A stretch of DNA of 64,000 nucleotides from Paenibacillus wynnii (GCF_030812855.1 NZ_JAUSTK010000013.1:60679-124678), one strand, 5' to 3'. Shown: positions 1 through 7,973, numbered from the stretch's first letter. The notes: generated by a model not told the origin, from the letters alone. Numbers and translations are program-made.

Positions 1-444
1 ATTGATGTCGATATACAAGGTAGTGACCTAGACATAATCTGTGAGGTGTATGATTTTAATAAATTTGAAGAGGTATTATCGAATTACTTTAGGGGGTTCG
101 ATAATTTTCATTATGCTTATAAAATAATAAACCATACTCCTAGAGGTGTGTGTAGCTTTACATATAACCGATCAATCTTAGAAATTTTTGGTCAACCAAT
201 TCCAAGCTCTAAACAAAATGGATATAGACACATGATAATTGAATATCGAATCTTAAATCTATTGGGAAGAAATGGACATGAATTGATAAGGAATCTTAAA
301 AAAGCTGGTTATAAAACCGAACCGGCCTTTGGTGAATTATTAAATCTAAATGGAGACCCTTATGAAAGATTGTTAACGATGCATGACTGGAATGATGAAA
401 CATTAAAGGAATATTTGTGGGTGAATTCAATTGACGTCGTCTAA
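1..444 (+). CDS. DUF4269-like nucleotidyltransferase-fold protein, 5' end outside window
   Basis: The frame is open from base 1, so the gene starts left of the window. The first visible residues (IDVDIQGSDLDIICEV) resemble the G-S-D-L-D nucleotidyltransferase signature of the DUF4269 family, in which GSDLD would carry the metal-binding aspartates; family assignment is from memory of that motif. The C-terminal part is charged and soluble, with no membrane segment. The TAA stop (442-444) lies inside the first bases of the following attC-like element, so gene and element are fused end to end, as in a gene cassette. The substrate is unknown. It is the first visible member of the cassette-like array. 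Confidence 0.75.
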   Translation: MDVDIQGSDLDIICEVYDFNKFEEVLSNYFRGFDNFHYAYKIINHTPRGVCSFTYNRSILEIFGQPIPSSKQNGYRHMIIEYRILNLLGRNGHELIRNLKKAGYKTEPAFGELLNLNGDPYERLLTMHDWNDETLKEYLWVNSIDVV

Positions 445-601
445 CACCGTATTCACGCTGCGGCCCCTGACGGGTCCTTGGTCTGCAGAGGCATTTCGGT
501 GAAGCGGAATCAGCAGACAACCCTGCACTGGCTAAGTCCGTCGGACCCGGGGCTGGCGCCCCTTAAGCTAGTGAGGGTTCGTGAATACAAGAACGTTATC
601 C
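439..601 (+). repeat. attC-like element 1 (type I)
   Basis: A structured element of 163 bp. The outer arms are TAACACCGTATTCACGC (442-458) and CGTGAATACAAGAACGTTA (580-598), which pair around GTATTCACG/CGTGAATAC. Inside are GGTCTGCAG/CAGCAGAC and a stem with CACTGGCTAAG paired to TTAAGCTAGTG, flanked by AACCCT/AGGGTT. It ends with GTTATCC (595-601), which opens the next unit. The bases opening the element (GTCTAAC) should match the start of the DUF4269 unit, which lies outside the window. Confidence 0.85.
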
Positions 602-801
602 GAAACACCTGAAACACGTATAGAAATGAATTAATAAGTTTACTCGGCGAGTTTAGAATCTGGCCCTCAGTGCTCTTAGGTCCTATAAAGATCGAAGAGC
701 TGAAAAGTTCGAGGAGCTATAAAGATCGAGGAACTATAAAAATCGAAGAGCTATAAAGACTGAATTGTAAGTATCTCAAGATGTCAGGTGCATCGGATAA
801 C
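595..801 (+). other. ORF-less cassette-like unit with 17-bp tandem repeats
   Basis: The unit runs from GTTATCCGA (595-603) to its perfect complement TCGGATAAC (793-801), so both boundaries of the presumed cassette are visible. I see no convincing ORF or RBS in the about 190 bp between. The middle holds about 4.5 copies of a 17-bp purine-rich repeat, roughly AAAGATCGAGGAGCTAT, at 687-763. ORF-less cassettes are known in integrons and may encode small RNAs or regulatory sites; no function can be assigned here. Confidence 0.65.
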
Positions 802-956
802 ACAGTATTCACGCTGCGGGCCTAACGGCCCTTGGGTCTGCAGAGGCTTTTCGAGGAAGTGAAATCAGCAGACAACCCTGCACTGGCTAAGTCCGTCGGA
901 CCCGGGGCTAACGCCCCTTAAGCCAGTGAGGGTTCGTGAAATTAACAACGTTATCG
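795..956 (+). repeat. attC-like element 2 (type I)
   Basis: It opens with GGATAACACAGTATTCACGC and ends with AACGTTATCG (GTTATCG at 950-956). The internal stems are the same as in element 1: GGGCC/GGCCC, GGTCTGCAG/CAGCAGAC and CACTGGCTAAG/TTAAGCCAGTG inside CCCT/AGGG. The variable opening bases TCGGATAAC (793-801) are a 9/9 complement of the start of the ORF-less unit (595-603). This ties the element to its own upstream unit. Confidence 0.88.
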
Positions 957-982
957 GAAATAACCTTAAGGGAGAATAAAAG

Positions 983-1720
983 ATGAAAGTCAATTCATTT
1001 GAATTGATGTCTTGGATATCAGGCAAAACATCTGCAGGTCTGAGTGCTATTCAAAGCCAAAAGCTATTTCTAAATGGAGTTTTATTTTCATCTAATATTC
1101 CAAGTGTTTATACTATCGGCAATCTAATTCAGATTGAGATTTGTTCCGAATGTTTTGAGCCGGAATGTAGTAGTAGTGGATATGTTCAAGTATTTGGTGA
1201 GGATGAATTAATAATCTGGAAAGAACCATTAAATGAAATATCCGATATTAGAGAAGACCCGGTTAATGAATTAATTCATGGCACAGTATTTTGGGAGAAA
1301 GAATTATTTTATTCTTTTATGAATGAAGTCATGAATAATAACTCCGTTCATATTGAGAGATTATCAATAAAACAAGCAATTGACTTATGGAGACTAAACG
1401 CATTATCTTCAATATCATTTCCTAGATATTATGATTTTGATCGATTAGAAGAAGATATTATGGGATTCTATTCATCTGAATTAAGCTCGGAAGAGACTAA
1501 GCATCTTTATTTTAAATCAAAGAACAATCTTCTAAAACTAATAAGCAATATTAATTCAATTAGGATTGTTACAATTGATGAGAATGCAATTAAGTTAATA
1601 GCAATGATTGAAACTGATCCATATAAAGAATGGAATTGCTTGTATATCAATGATGATAAGATCATTTATCCTATCGGAGATAATTATGGGTTTTATATAA
1701 ATGAGATATTAATACGTTGA
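983..1720 (+). CDS. Cassette-encoded hypothetical protein (245 aa)
   Basis: ATG preceded by AAGGGAGAA (967-975). I do not recognise the family. The protein is soluble and acidic. It starts MKVNSFELMSWISGK, with a possible small N-terminal beta domain carrying a C-x-x-C-x4-C-type cluster near residues 53-61 (CSECFEPEC). The C-terminus ends in short beta-like segments (YKEWNCLYINDDKIIYPIG). No signal peptide or membrane segment is seen. It is AT-rich compared with the flanking attC-like elements. It is the only gene of its unit and starts 27 bases after the preceding element. The C-terminal pattern loosely resembles other orphan cassette proteins here (5374-5733, 14052-14498). Confidence 0.75.
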   Translation: MKVNSFELMSWISGKTSAGLSAIQSQKLFLNGVLFSSNIPSVYTIGNLIQIEICSECFEPECSSSGYVQVFGEDELIIWKEPLNEISDIREDPVNELIHGTVFWEKELFYSFMNEVMNNNSVHIERLSIKQAIDLWRLNALSSISFPRYYDFDRLEEDIMGFYSSELSSEETKHLYFKSKNNLLKLISNINSIRIVTIDENAIKLIAMIETDPYKEWNCLYINDDKIIYPIGDNYGFYINEILIR

Positions 1721-1740
1721 CTCGAGGAAGAAGTTACTTC

Positions 1741-1888
1741 CAATAACATAATATTCGCGCTGCGGGCCATTAGGCCCTTGATCTGCCAGGGGTGATTTCG
1801 AGGAAGCTGATTCAAGCAAATACATCCATTCCCCTAAGATAAGAGCTATCTAAGGGGGATCGACGTCGTGAATACAACAACTTTATCT
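1741..1888 (+). repeat. attC-like element 3 (type II)
   Basis: The opening CAATAACATAATATTCGCGC pairs with CGTGAATACAACAACTTTA near the end. The extended opening TTCCAATAAC complements the start of its own unit, GTTATCGGAA (950-959), at 9 of 10 positions. The end reads AACTTTATCT, a G-to-T change from the AACGTTA consensus. The inner stem is a variant, CCCCTAAGATAAGAG with CTATCTAAGGGGG. A GAAG...CTTC mini-hairpin lies just before the opening. Confidence 0.8.
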
Positions 1889-1925
1889 GAAACCAATGTA
1901 ATAAGAAAAAGGAGCGATCTATCCA

Positions 1926-2426
1926 ATGTTTTATTTACAATGGTATGAAAACTTAACTGAAGAAAAGAAAACGCAAGCTGATTTAATCATTGCCAAAGTA
2001 ATGCAATTTGATAAATATGATAACGGATTAGCGATTGCGTATTCTGAAATTGAAAGAAACTCGCCAGCTATGGCAGAGTATAGATTTGTTCATTCATTGA
2101 GAAAGACATTGGATGATTTTGATAAAGATCCTAGTATTTTTGTGACCGGACTTGAAAAGAACGGTTATCCAATCATTAAGGACATTATCAAAAAAATAAA
2201 TCAAGCAGGAGTTTCTCCACAAGAGCTAAGTACGCTGCTTAAAGTCTTTAATTATGAAGGTATCATGGATACATTTTATAGATTTGAACATACCTACATG
2301 GATGATTTAGATGACAATGAATTTTCGTCATTTGTAATTTCGGAAGTTGGTACTGACGGTGAATTGACAGGTAGAATAGTCGATGTATATGGATGGCTAT
2401 CTTTTCTAAACCCAAGTAACAAGTGA
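1926..2426 (+). CDS. Cassette-encoded hypothetical protein (166 aa)
   Basis: ATG with AAAAAGGAG (1907-1915) as the RBS. Function not recognised. The sequence looks mostly alpha-helical and acidic, with no signal peptide or transmembrane stretch; the C-terminal part (DGELTGRIVDVYGW) looks like a short beta hairpin. It is the single gene of its unit, 37 bases after attC-like element 3 and 34 bases before element 4. Its size and composition would fit an immunity-type or adaptor protein, but nothing in the sequence proves this. Confidence 0.72.
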   Translation: MFYLQWYENLTEEKKTQADLIIAKVMQFDKYDNGLAIAYSEIERNSPAMAEYRFVHSLRKTLDDFDKDPSIFVTGLEKNGYPIIKDIIKKINQAGVSPQELSTLLKVFNYEGIMDTFYRFEHTYMDDLDDNEFSSFVISEVGTDGELTGRIVDVYGWLSFLNPSNK

Positions 2427-2460
2427 TATTGTAAGGCATTTCGAAGAAGACATTGACTTC

Positions 2461-2622
2461 AGATAACAATGTGTTCACGCATCGGGGGACAAGCCCACTC
2501 GGTCCCGGAAGCTAAGTCGGGGAAGCGATTGCTGGGACACATCCGCACCGACTAACTGCGCAAACGCAGCCGCCCTAACGGGCTTAAGTCGGTGGGACGT
2601 CGTGAACACAAGAACGTTAGCT
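2461..2622 (+). repeat. attC-like element 4 (type II)
   Basis: It opens AGATAACAATGTGTTCACGC and ends CGTGAACACAAGAACGTTAGCT (GTTAGCT at 2616-2622). TTCAGATAAC (2458-2467) complements its unit start TTTATCTGAA (1882-1891) at 9 of 10 positions. The inner stems use the type II sequence, CACCGACTAA with TTAAGTCGGTG, where type I has CACTGGC/GCCAGTG. Confidence 0.87.
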
Positions 2623-2769
2623 GAAAGAACCGAAGAATAATAACATTCAATTGGAAGATACAATAAGCTTAATTGACATTTGTGAAGTAATTCAGGGATG
2701 TTGTATAAATACCCCAAGGGCAATTCAGAATTAGGAAATTATAACATTGATATGTGAGGTGCAATAATT

Positions 2770-3258
2770 ATGAAACAGTTCCCAACACACATTGTTGCAG
2801 TATTTGGTATTGCAGAAAATGAAAAAGAAGAAATTTTACTTTTAAAACATCGAGGCCGTAATATTTGGATGTTTCCAGGAGGACAAGTTGAAGTTGGTGA
2901 AAACCTAATAGATGCTTTAATACGTGAAACAAAAGAAGAAAGCGGTATGGAAATCGATGTGGTCAAATTATTTAGTGTTTCATCTAACACCTGTTCATAT
3001 CAAGGATATAATGGATATGACATTGTACCAACTAAGGTTGTTATGGGATTTATTTGTAGATATATTGGTGGTGAGTTTTGTGATTCGGATGAAACTACAG
3101 AATCACTTTGGGTATCAAAAGATAAAGTTTTAGATTTAATTGTAGTTCCTGATTTTATAGACAAGTTTAAAGGTTATTTAGATTTTACGGGTGGTATTGA
3201 GTATTTAGAATACATAACAAAACCAGAATATAATTTAAAACTTAAATGCCTAATATAA
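2770..3258 (+). CDS. NUDIX hydrolase (cassette-encoded)
   Basis: 162 aa. A full Nudix box is visible near residues 38-60: G-QVEVG-E-(7)-RE-TKEE-SG, matching GX5EX7REUXEEXGU, whose glutamates bind Mg2+. Family members hydrolyse nucleoside diphosphates linked to a variable group X. The substrate cannot be told from the sequence. The start is ATG after TGTGAGGTG (2753-2761); the preceding 147 bases after element 4 carry no other gene. AT-rich, single gene in its unit. NUDIX genes are common integron cassettes, where they may have housecleaning or resistance-related roles (inference). Confidence 0.88.
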   Translation: MKQFPTHIVAVFGIAENEKEEILLLKHRGRNIWMFPGGQVEVGENLIDALIRETKEESGMEIDVVKLFSVSSNTCSYQGYNGYDIVPTKVVMGFICRYIGGEFCDSDETTESLWVSKDKVLDLIVVPDFIDKFKGYLDFTGGIEYLEYITKPEYNLKLKCLI

Positions 3259-3319
3259 TTGACTATAAGGAACTTAGACTAAATAGAGTTTTGTGAGTAG
3301 CTCAAAGAAGTCGGTTCCA

Positions 3320-3371
3320 TCAGCTACGCCCATTAAGTCAGTGAGGGTTCGTGAATACAAGAACGTTAGCT
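3320..3371 (+). repeat. attC-like element 5, shortened
   Basis: Only about 52 bp remain: an opening TCAGCTA that complements the unit start TTAGCTGA (2617-2624), then CATTAAGTCAGTGAGGGTTCGTGAATAC and the end AACGTTAGCT (GTTAGCT at 3365-3371). Most of the 5' half of the hairpin has been deleted while both ends survive. Confidence 0.7.
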
Positions 3372-3423
3372 GAAATCTTCATGAAAATTACTTTAAACAA
3401 ACTTTATATTGAAGGTGAATTCA

Positions 3424-3966
3424 TTGAAGCGAATAGCAATAGATATGGACGAGGTAATTGCAGATTTTCATGCAAAGCACTTACACTTGTTTAATACCAA
3501 CTATTATGAATCTTTAACCATTGAAGACTTGAAAGGTTCGAGACTTTGGAAGATACGTCCTGAATTCTCAAAGGAGATACTAGATTTTGTGGATGATCCA
3601 AGTTTTTTTCGTGATCTGAAAGTAATGGAAGGAAGTCAGGAAGTAATTAGAGAACTGAGTAAGTACTACGAGATATTTATCACAACAGCTGCAATGGAAC
3701 ATCCATCGTCATTCCAAGCAAAGTTTGAATGGTTAAATGAATATTTCTCTTTTATCCCACAAATGAATTATGTTTTTTGTGGTAATAAAAGCATAATTAA
3801 AGCTGATTATCTTATAGATGATAGTTCACGACACTTCCAAGGATTTCAAGGACAAGGAATACTATTTTCTGCTCCCCACAATATTTATGAATCAGGTTTT
3901 ATTCGAGTTAATAATTGGTATGAAGTTAATGACTATTTTTTTAATAATAATAGACAAACAAAATAA
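3424..3966 (+). CDS. 5'(3')-deoxyribonucleotidase-like HAD phosphatase (cassette-encoded)
   Basis: About 180 aa. The N-terminus carries the HAD motif I as IAIDMDEVIADFHA (nucleophile D and the +2 D). Motif II is the threonine in IFITTAAM, and motif III aspartates are in YLIDDSSRHFQGF. This is the arrangement of the NT5C/5'(3')-deoxyribonucleotidase group, which removes phosphate from dNMPs. I chose TTG at 3424 because GAAGGTGA (3411-3418) is well placed for it; an upstream in-frame TTG at 3409 would put the RBS inside the gene. The unit is preceded by the shortened element 5 and followed by intact element 6. Confidence 0.82.
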   Translation: MKRIAIDMDEVIADFHAKHLHLFNTNYYESLTIEDLKGSRLWKIRPEFSKEILDFVDDPSFFRDLKVMEGSQEVIRELSKYYEIFITTAAMEHPSSFQAKFEWLNEYFSFIPQMNYVFCGNKSIIKADYLIDDSSRHFQGFQGQGILFSAPHNIYESGFIRVNNWYEVNDYFFNNNRQTK

Positions 3967-4014
3967 TATAAATAAAGAGATTTTGGAAGTACACTCGAAG
4001 AGGATACAGACATC

Positions 4015-4175
4015 AGCTAACACAGTATTCAAGCGGCAGGCCTTAGGGCCCTTGGTCTGCAGATGCATTTCGAGGATATGAAATCAGCAGACAACCCTGC
4101 ACTGGCTAAGTCCGTCGGACCCAAGGCTGGCGCCCCTTAAGCCAGCGAGGGTTCGTGAATGCAAGAACGTTATAC
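4015..4175 (+). repeat. attC-like element 6 (type I)
   Basis: It opens AGCTAACACAGTATTCAAGC and ends CGTGAATGCAAGAACGTTATAC (GTTATAC at 4169-4175). TCAGCTAAC (4013-4021) is a 9/9 complement of the start of its unit, GTTAGCTGA (3365-3373). Internal stems are type I (CACTGGCTAAG with TTAAGCCAGCG). Confidence 0.87.
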
Positions 4176-4215
4176 GAAAACTTGGCTACTGCTATTCAGA
4201 GAGAGGGTTGGTCGC

Positions 4216-4479
4216 ATGGTTCAATCAATGCTTCTTGAAATAGATACAACAACTTTTGAGGACGATATTGAATACAAAATCTCACAATGTGTTCGTACAA
4301 ACAATAACATCTCGATAATAATTGATATTGTATACACATTTGAATTTGAAGTAATTCAATCTTGGGAGATCACTTGCATTGAAGTAGAAGATCATGAAAT
4401 TAAATTAAGTAGCAATCATAGAATGCTTTTCACTGATGATCATTCGGAAGTTATTTCAATAAACATAATCAGAATATGA
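4216..4479 (+). CDS. Cassette-encoded hypothetical protein (87 aa)
   Basis: ATG at 4216 with GAGAGAGGG as a weak RBS. The frame is also open upstream to 4159, but that would start inside attC-like element 6. The protein is small, acidic and apparently rich in beta strands (SIIIDIVYTFEFEVIQSWEI...). Family not recognised. It is followed by about 240 bases without a clear gene and then by the glyoxalase gene, with no attC-like element between, so this unit may be a fusion of two cassettes. Confidence 0.55.
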   Translation: MVQSMLLEIDTTTFEDDIEYKISQCVRTNNNISIIIDIVYTFEFEVIQSWEITCIEVEDHEIKLSSNHRMLFTDDHSEVISINIIRI

Positions 4480-4715
4480 ATATTATGAATTGTAATAGCA
4501 TTAAAACCTCAAAGATTCCTTGTAATAATATGAAACAATGGAATGATGGAAAGTTCGAGATTGTCGACAATATAAAGGCATTAATCTTTGATGAATCGTA
4601 CTTAATCGCAAAAAACTTTATTGCAAGAGACTACAATGACTTATTTAGTATTTCAGGAAGGCCAAGTCTTCGTATACAGTTCACAATAATATTAAAAGAG
4701 AGAAGGCAGATAACT

Positions 4716-5102
4716 ATGAAATTTACTGGATTGTGTTTAATCACAGAAGATGTAATTAGTCTAATGGAATTTTATAAGAATATTTTACAAGTTGAGGGTG
4801 TAGGAGATGAAATCGCAGCACGTTTACGTGTCAAGGGAGATTATCATATTGATATTTGTTCGAAGCAAGGAATGGAGAATTTGGCGCCTGGAAGTACAAG
4901 TGGAATCGGTCATGGTGGATGTACTATTGAAATAGAAGTTAATAATGTTGATGAAGAATATGAACGATTAAAGAAGCTTAATGTTAAATTCATTAAATTA
5001 CCAGAGACTTACCCTTGGGGAAGAAGATCGTTATGGATTCAAGATATGGATGGAAATATAGTAAACATATATACAAACGTAAGTTCAGACATGATTAAAT
5101 GA
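4716..5102 (+). CDS. Glyoxalase/VOC-fold protein (cassette-encoded)
   Basis: 128 aa. It has the two half-modules of the vicinal oxygen chelate fold: an N-terminal strand MKFTGLCLITEDV followed by a helix (LMEFYKNILQ), and a C-terminal half ending WGRRSLWIQDMDGNIVNIY, where the late acidic residue region usually contributes to metal binding. Members include glyoxalase I, dioxygenases and fosfomycin or bleomycin resistance proteins; the subtype cannot be told. The start ATG 4716 follows AGAGAGAAGG; a longer frame from 4476 has no RBS and a non-VOC N-terminus. Common as a cassette cargo. Confidence 0.82.
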   Translation: MKFTGLCLITEDVISLMEFYKNILQVEGVGDEIAARLRVKGDYHIDICSKQGMENLAPGSTSGIGHGGCTIEIEVNNVDEEYERLKKLNVKFIKLPETYPWGRRSLWIQDMDGNIVNIYTNVSSDMIK

Positions 5103-5126
5103 TTTGAGTGTTTCTCAGAGATGTCC

Positions 5127-5311
5127 GGGGCATCGCATTTCCCACTGCGGCCCCTAACGGGGCCTTGGTCGTCAGAGGCATATCGAAGAAGTGGATTCAG
5201 GCGACACACCCGCACCACCTAACCGCAGTCGCGGCCAGTCGGGAACCGGATTCGCCTATGGTTCTGTGCTTCTTTAAGGTGGTGGGGCGTCGGAATGCAC
5301 GAACGTTATGT
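5127..5311 (+). repeat. attC-like element 7, divergent 5' end
   Basis: The 3' half is typical of type II (GGTGGGGCGTCGGAATGCACGAACGTTATGT, split at 5281-5311; GTTATGT at 5305-5311). The 5' arm GCATTTCC still pairs with GGAATGC, but the expected TAAC opening is replaced by GGGGC. It therefore does not match its unit start (GTTATAC). This mutation, or a fusion of units, may explain why two genes precede it. Confidence 0.65.
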
Positions 5312-5373
5312 GAAATACATAAAGAGCGAGAAAGTGCTTAAATAATGAGAAATCTACTGAGGGGGACATTAAT

Positions 5374-5733
5374 ATGATCCATCCCGATTTATATGAATTT
5401 GAATATCTATTTGAATGTGATGCTACCGGAATAGAGCAAGGAATCCCTTGGGTATATTGCGGTGCGACATTTGATCTATCAAGATTAAATCGCAGTATCA
5501 CCTTCTCAATAGAAATTGGTGGAAGATGTAGCACTTTAGAATTGTTTGCAGATCAGAATAGAATTATTACTCTTAAACTTGAAAACATTAAAGAGATTCA
5601 AATAATTAAAAACAATATCTCCGAAGGATTAAAGCTTGAGTTTGATGATGATAACTATGTATTGCCATTATTAATCAATACAAAGCCTGAAATTTATGTA
5701 GATTGGGGAACATCTTTAGAGCTTCAAAGGTAA
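5374..5733 (+). CDS. Cassette-encoded hypothetical protein (119 aa)
   Basis: ATG after GAGGGGGAC (5359-5367). Not recognised. Acidic, probably mainly beta, with a tryptophan near the end (EIYVDWGTSLELQR). A stretch EIQIIKNNISEGLKLEFDDD suggests a strand-rich small domain. The 14052-14498 cassette protein has a similar general plan of acidic strands with a late IQIIK motif, but I cannot prove homology by eye. No signal peptide or membrane segment. Single gene of its unit. Confidence 0.68.
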   Translation: MIHPDLYEFEYLFECDATGIEQGIPWVYCGATFDLSRLNRSITFSIEIGGRCSTLELFADQNRIITLKLENIKEIQIIKNNISEGLKLEFDDDNYVLPLLINTKPEIYVDWGTSLELQR

Positions 5734-5764
5734 TCTAGAATTTTAGAAGAAGCCAATGTACTTC

Positions 5765-5956
5765 ACATAACACCATGTTCACGCTTCGGGCCATTCGGCC
5801 CTCGGTCCGGTAGGAGTTAGATATGAATTCGGAGAGGAATAGTCAGTAGTGAGGAAGCATATTCAACCGGACACATCCGCACCGACTAAGCGCATCGCGC
5901 CCGGCGACTTCGTCGCCTTAAGTCGGTGGGACGTCGTGAACACATGAACGTTAGGC
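5765..5956 (+). repeat. attC-like element 8 (type II, long)
   Basis: 192 bp, the longest in the array. It opens ACATAACACCATGTTCACGC and ends CGTGAACACATGAACGTTAGGC (GTTAGGC at 5950-5956). TTCACATAAC (5762-5771) is a 10/10 complement of its unit start GTTATGTGAA (5305-5314), the best match in the array. The central hairpin region is longer than in the other elements. Confidence 0.88.
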
Positions 5957-6012
5957 GAAATTGCCTAAATGAATATAATAATATCTCTACAATCAAGTCT
6001 AAGGAGATAAAA

Positions 6013-6546
6013 ATGACGAACAAAAGAAGGGTAATAGAAGTTGTTTCATATAACGTTGAATGGAAAACAGAATTTGAAAAAATTAAGCAAATGATATTTA
6101 GTTATATCGGAGATTTAATTTTAACTATTGAACATGTTGGAAGCACATCTGTGGTAGGTTTATCAGCCAAACCGATTATTGATGTTGATGTAGTAATTGA
6201 GAGATATGATGTTTTGCCGAGTATTATTAAACGATTAGCACAAGAAGGATATCAATATGAGGGGGATTTAGGAACAGAAGGGCGAGAAGCATTTAGAAGG
6301 AATCATAACGATGGATGCATGAAGTATCATCTTTATGTATGTCCTAAAGACGGAAAGGGATTTGTAGAACATATTGCATTTCGAGATTATTTACGAGCAA
6401 ATGAAACCGCTCGTAAAGACTATGAATTATTGAAAATTAAACTTGCTGAAACTTACCGATATGATATAGATAATTACAGCCTTAAGAAGACTGAATTTAT
6501 AAGTGATATATTAAACAAAACCATATATAAAGCAAGGGAAATATAA
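6013..6546 (+). CDS. GrpB/UPF0157 family nucleotidyltransferase-like protein (cassette-encoded)
   Basis: 177 aa from ATG 6013, which follows TAAGGAGAT (6000-6008). The GrpB signature is clear: EHVGSTSVVGLSAKPIIDVD, a GS...D.D nucleotidyltransferase-fold motif. Then come FVEHIAFRDYLRAN and ARKDYELLKIKLAE, typical of the family's C-terminal half. The biochemical substrate is not established for most members. Single gene of its unit; GrpB proteins are frequently found next to GNAT and APH genes in accessory regions. Confidence 0.88.
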   Translation: MTNKRRVIEVVSYNVEWKTEFEKIKQMIFSYIGDLILTIEHVGSTSVVGLSAKPIIDVDVVIERYDVLPSIIKRLAQEGYQYEGDLGTEGREAFRRNHNDGCMKYHLYVCPKDGKGFVEHIAFRDYLRANETARKDYELLKIKLAETYRYDIDNYSLKKTEFISDILNKTIYKAREI

Positions 6547-6564
6547 GTAATGTAATTATTAGGG

Positions 6565-6677
6565 TGAGATTTCGAGGAAGCGATCTCAGGTAGACAACTC
6601 CTGCGAGGCTAAGTCTTCGACCCAGTCGCTAACGCTCCTTTAAGCCTCTCGGGTTCGTGAATAGAAGAACGTTATAC
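6565..6677 (+). repeat. attC-like element 9, 5' arm lost
   Basis: The central motif TTTCGAGGAAGCGATCTCAG, the stem GCGAGGCTAAG/TTTAAGCCTCTC and the end CGTGAATAGAAGAACGTTATAC (GTTATAC at 6671-6677) are present. The TAAC...GTATTCACG arm is missing. The unit start GTTAGGC therefore has no partner here, which suggests a decayed site. Confidence 0.68.
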
Positions 6678-6726
6678 GCAATTTCTTGCAATGCATCTAA
6701 ACATAATAATAAAGGATGTAATTATA

Positions 6727-7146
6727 ATGGAAATATTATTCGTTGAGAATATATCAGAATCATATTTATTAGATTTACTCGAATTATATAAACAAGAAGA
6801 TTGGACAAGAAATAGAAAACCGGAAGATATTAAAGTAATGATACATAACTGCAAGACCATTGGACTGATTGATAAGGAAGTGAATAAATTAATTGGATTT
6901 TCAAGAGTAATTACAGATTTTGTCTATAGAGCGACGATTTTCGATGTAATTATTTCAAATGATTATCAGGGCAAAGGACTTGGAAGATTATTAATTGAAA
7001 GCATAGTAAATCACCCACAAATTAAAGAAATTGAAAGAATTGAATTATATTGTTCGGATGACAAGGTAGAATTCTATAACAAATGGTCTTTTAATAAAGT
7101 AACTGGAGTGACTAATTTCATGAGAAGAATCAATAAACCTATGTGA
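6727..7146 (+). CDS. GNAT family N-acetyltransferase (cassette-encoded)
   Basis: 139 aa from ATG 6727 (AAAGGATGT upstream). The acetyl-CoA binding motif A is seen as DYQGKGLGRLLIESIV after the strand FDVIISN, and a C-terminal strand-helix IERIELYCSDDKVEFYNKWSF fits the GNAT fold. The substrate is unknown; the family ranges from antibiotic to small-amine and protein acetylation. It is the only gene of its unit. Confidence 0.85.
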   Translation: MEILFVENISESYLLDLLELYKQEDWTRNRKPEDIKVMIHNCKTIGLIDKEVNKLIGFSRVITDFVYRATIFDVIISNDYQGKGLGRLLIESIVNHPQIKEIERIELYCSDDKVEFYNKWSFNKVTGVTNFMRRINKPM

Positions 7147-7164
7147 AGTATTTCAAGAGATCAA

Positions 7165-7288
7165 TGAGGCATTTCAGTAGCAAGGAAGTAGTATCAACCG
7201 GACACATCCGCACTGGCTAACTGCGCAAACGCAGCCGAGCCTTCGGCTCTTAAGCCAGTGGGACGTCGTGAATACGAGAACGTTATAT
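7165..7288 (+). repeat. attC-like element 10, 5' arm lost (type II)
   Basis: It contains TTTCAGTAGCAAGGAAG, CCGGACACATCCGCACTGGC/GCCAGTGGGACGTCG and the end CGTGAATACGAGAACGTTATAT (GTTATAT at 7282-7288). The opening TAAC arm is missing, as in element 9. Its end opens the next unit, whose own element 11 matches it perfectly. Confidence 0.7.
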
Positions 7289-7342
7289 GCAATCAGGCTA
7301 AAGATGAAAGATTTTCGGAAACCCATTTCAAAGGAGAATCTT

Positions 7343-7715
7343 ATGATAGAAATACTAGAAGAACCAATTGGGAATACGTACAAGCAGTAAAAGTAGTGAA
7401 ACACTGATTGAAGAATTAAAACCATATATAAAAGAGATCAAAAAACAGGATGAATGGCCGGGTACACGATTATTTGGGCATTTCGCAGATGTATATTATT
7501 TTGATTGTCAGCAAGAATTAAAGGAGTTACTAATAAGTAAAGCAGATCGATTATATCAATGGATGCAACCCGAATTATTAGAAGATTTATGCTTTTTCAA
7601 AAGTAAAGAAGAATGGTTAATAACAATAGCGCATGAAAACCTAGGAGTTATTAAGACAACAGATCGAAATGAAATATTATGGATCAGAGAAATTGAAGGA
7701 ATCATGATTTATTAA
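7343..7715 (+). pseudogene. Frameshifted cassette gene (conserved hypothetical family)
   Basis: A good RBS (AAAGGAGAA, 7330-7338) and ATG 7343 start MIEILEEPIGNTYKQ, which then stops at 7388-7390. The body of the protein continues in another frame (SSETLIEELKPYIKEI... to 7715), with conserved-looking EWPGTRLFGH and MQPELLEDLCF motifs. As I recall, intact relatives have the same start and body joined by about 20-30 more residues, so a small deletion with a frameshift seems likely. An alternative start at TTG 7368 would give a 115-aa protein, but it has no RBS. Function unknown. Confidence 0.55.
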
Positions 7716-7766
7716 TAATGCAAGGCAAGAAGAAGTGAGAATAGTATTTCAAAGAAGAGCCTGACA

Positions 7767-7926
7767 GCATATAACATTACATTCCTACGTCGTCGCTACC
7801 GCTCCTTGGTCGCCAAGAGGAATTTCTGAGAAGTTAATTCAGGCGACACATCCAACCGGCTAAGTCTGCGACCCGGCACTGCGTACCTTAAGGTGGTGGG
7901 ACGTCGTGAACACGACAACGTTATAT
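7767..7926 (+). repeat. attC-like element 11 (type II)
   Basis: GCATATAAC (7767-7775) is a 9/9 complement of its unit start GTTATATGC (7282-7290), including the unusual GC after GTTATAT. The end is CGTGAACACGACAACGTTATAT (GTTATAT at 7920-7926). The opening arm has diverged (ATTACATTCCTACGTCG). The inner stem contains ACATCCAACCGGCTAAG and CTTAAGGTGGTGGGACG. Confidence 0.82.
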
Positions 7927-7973
7927 GAAACCAGGGCGATAAAAAAAATCGACAATGTCAAGGAGGGAAGTAA

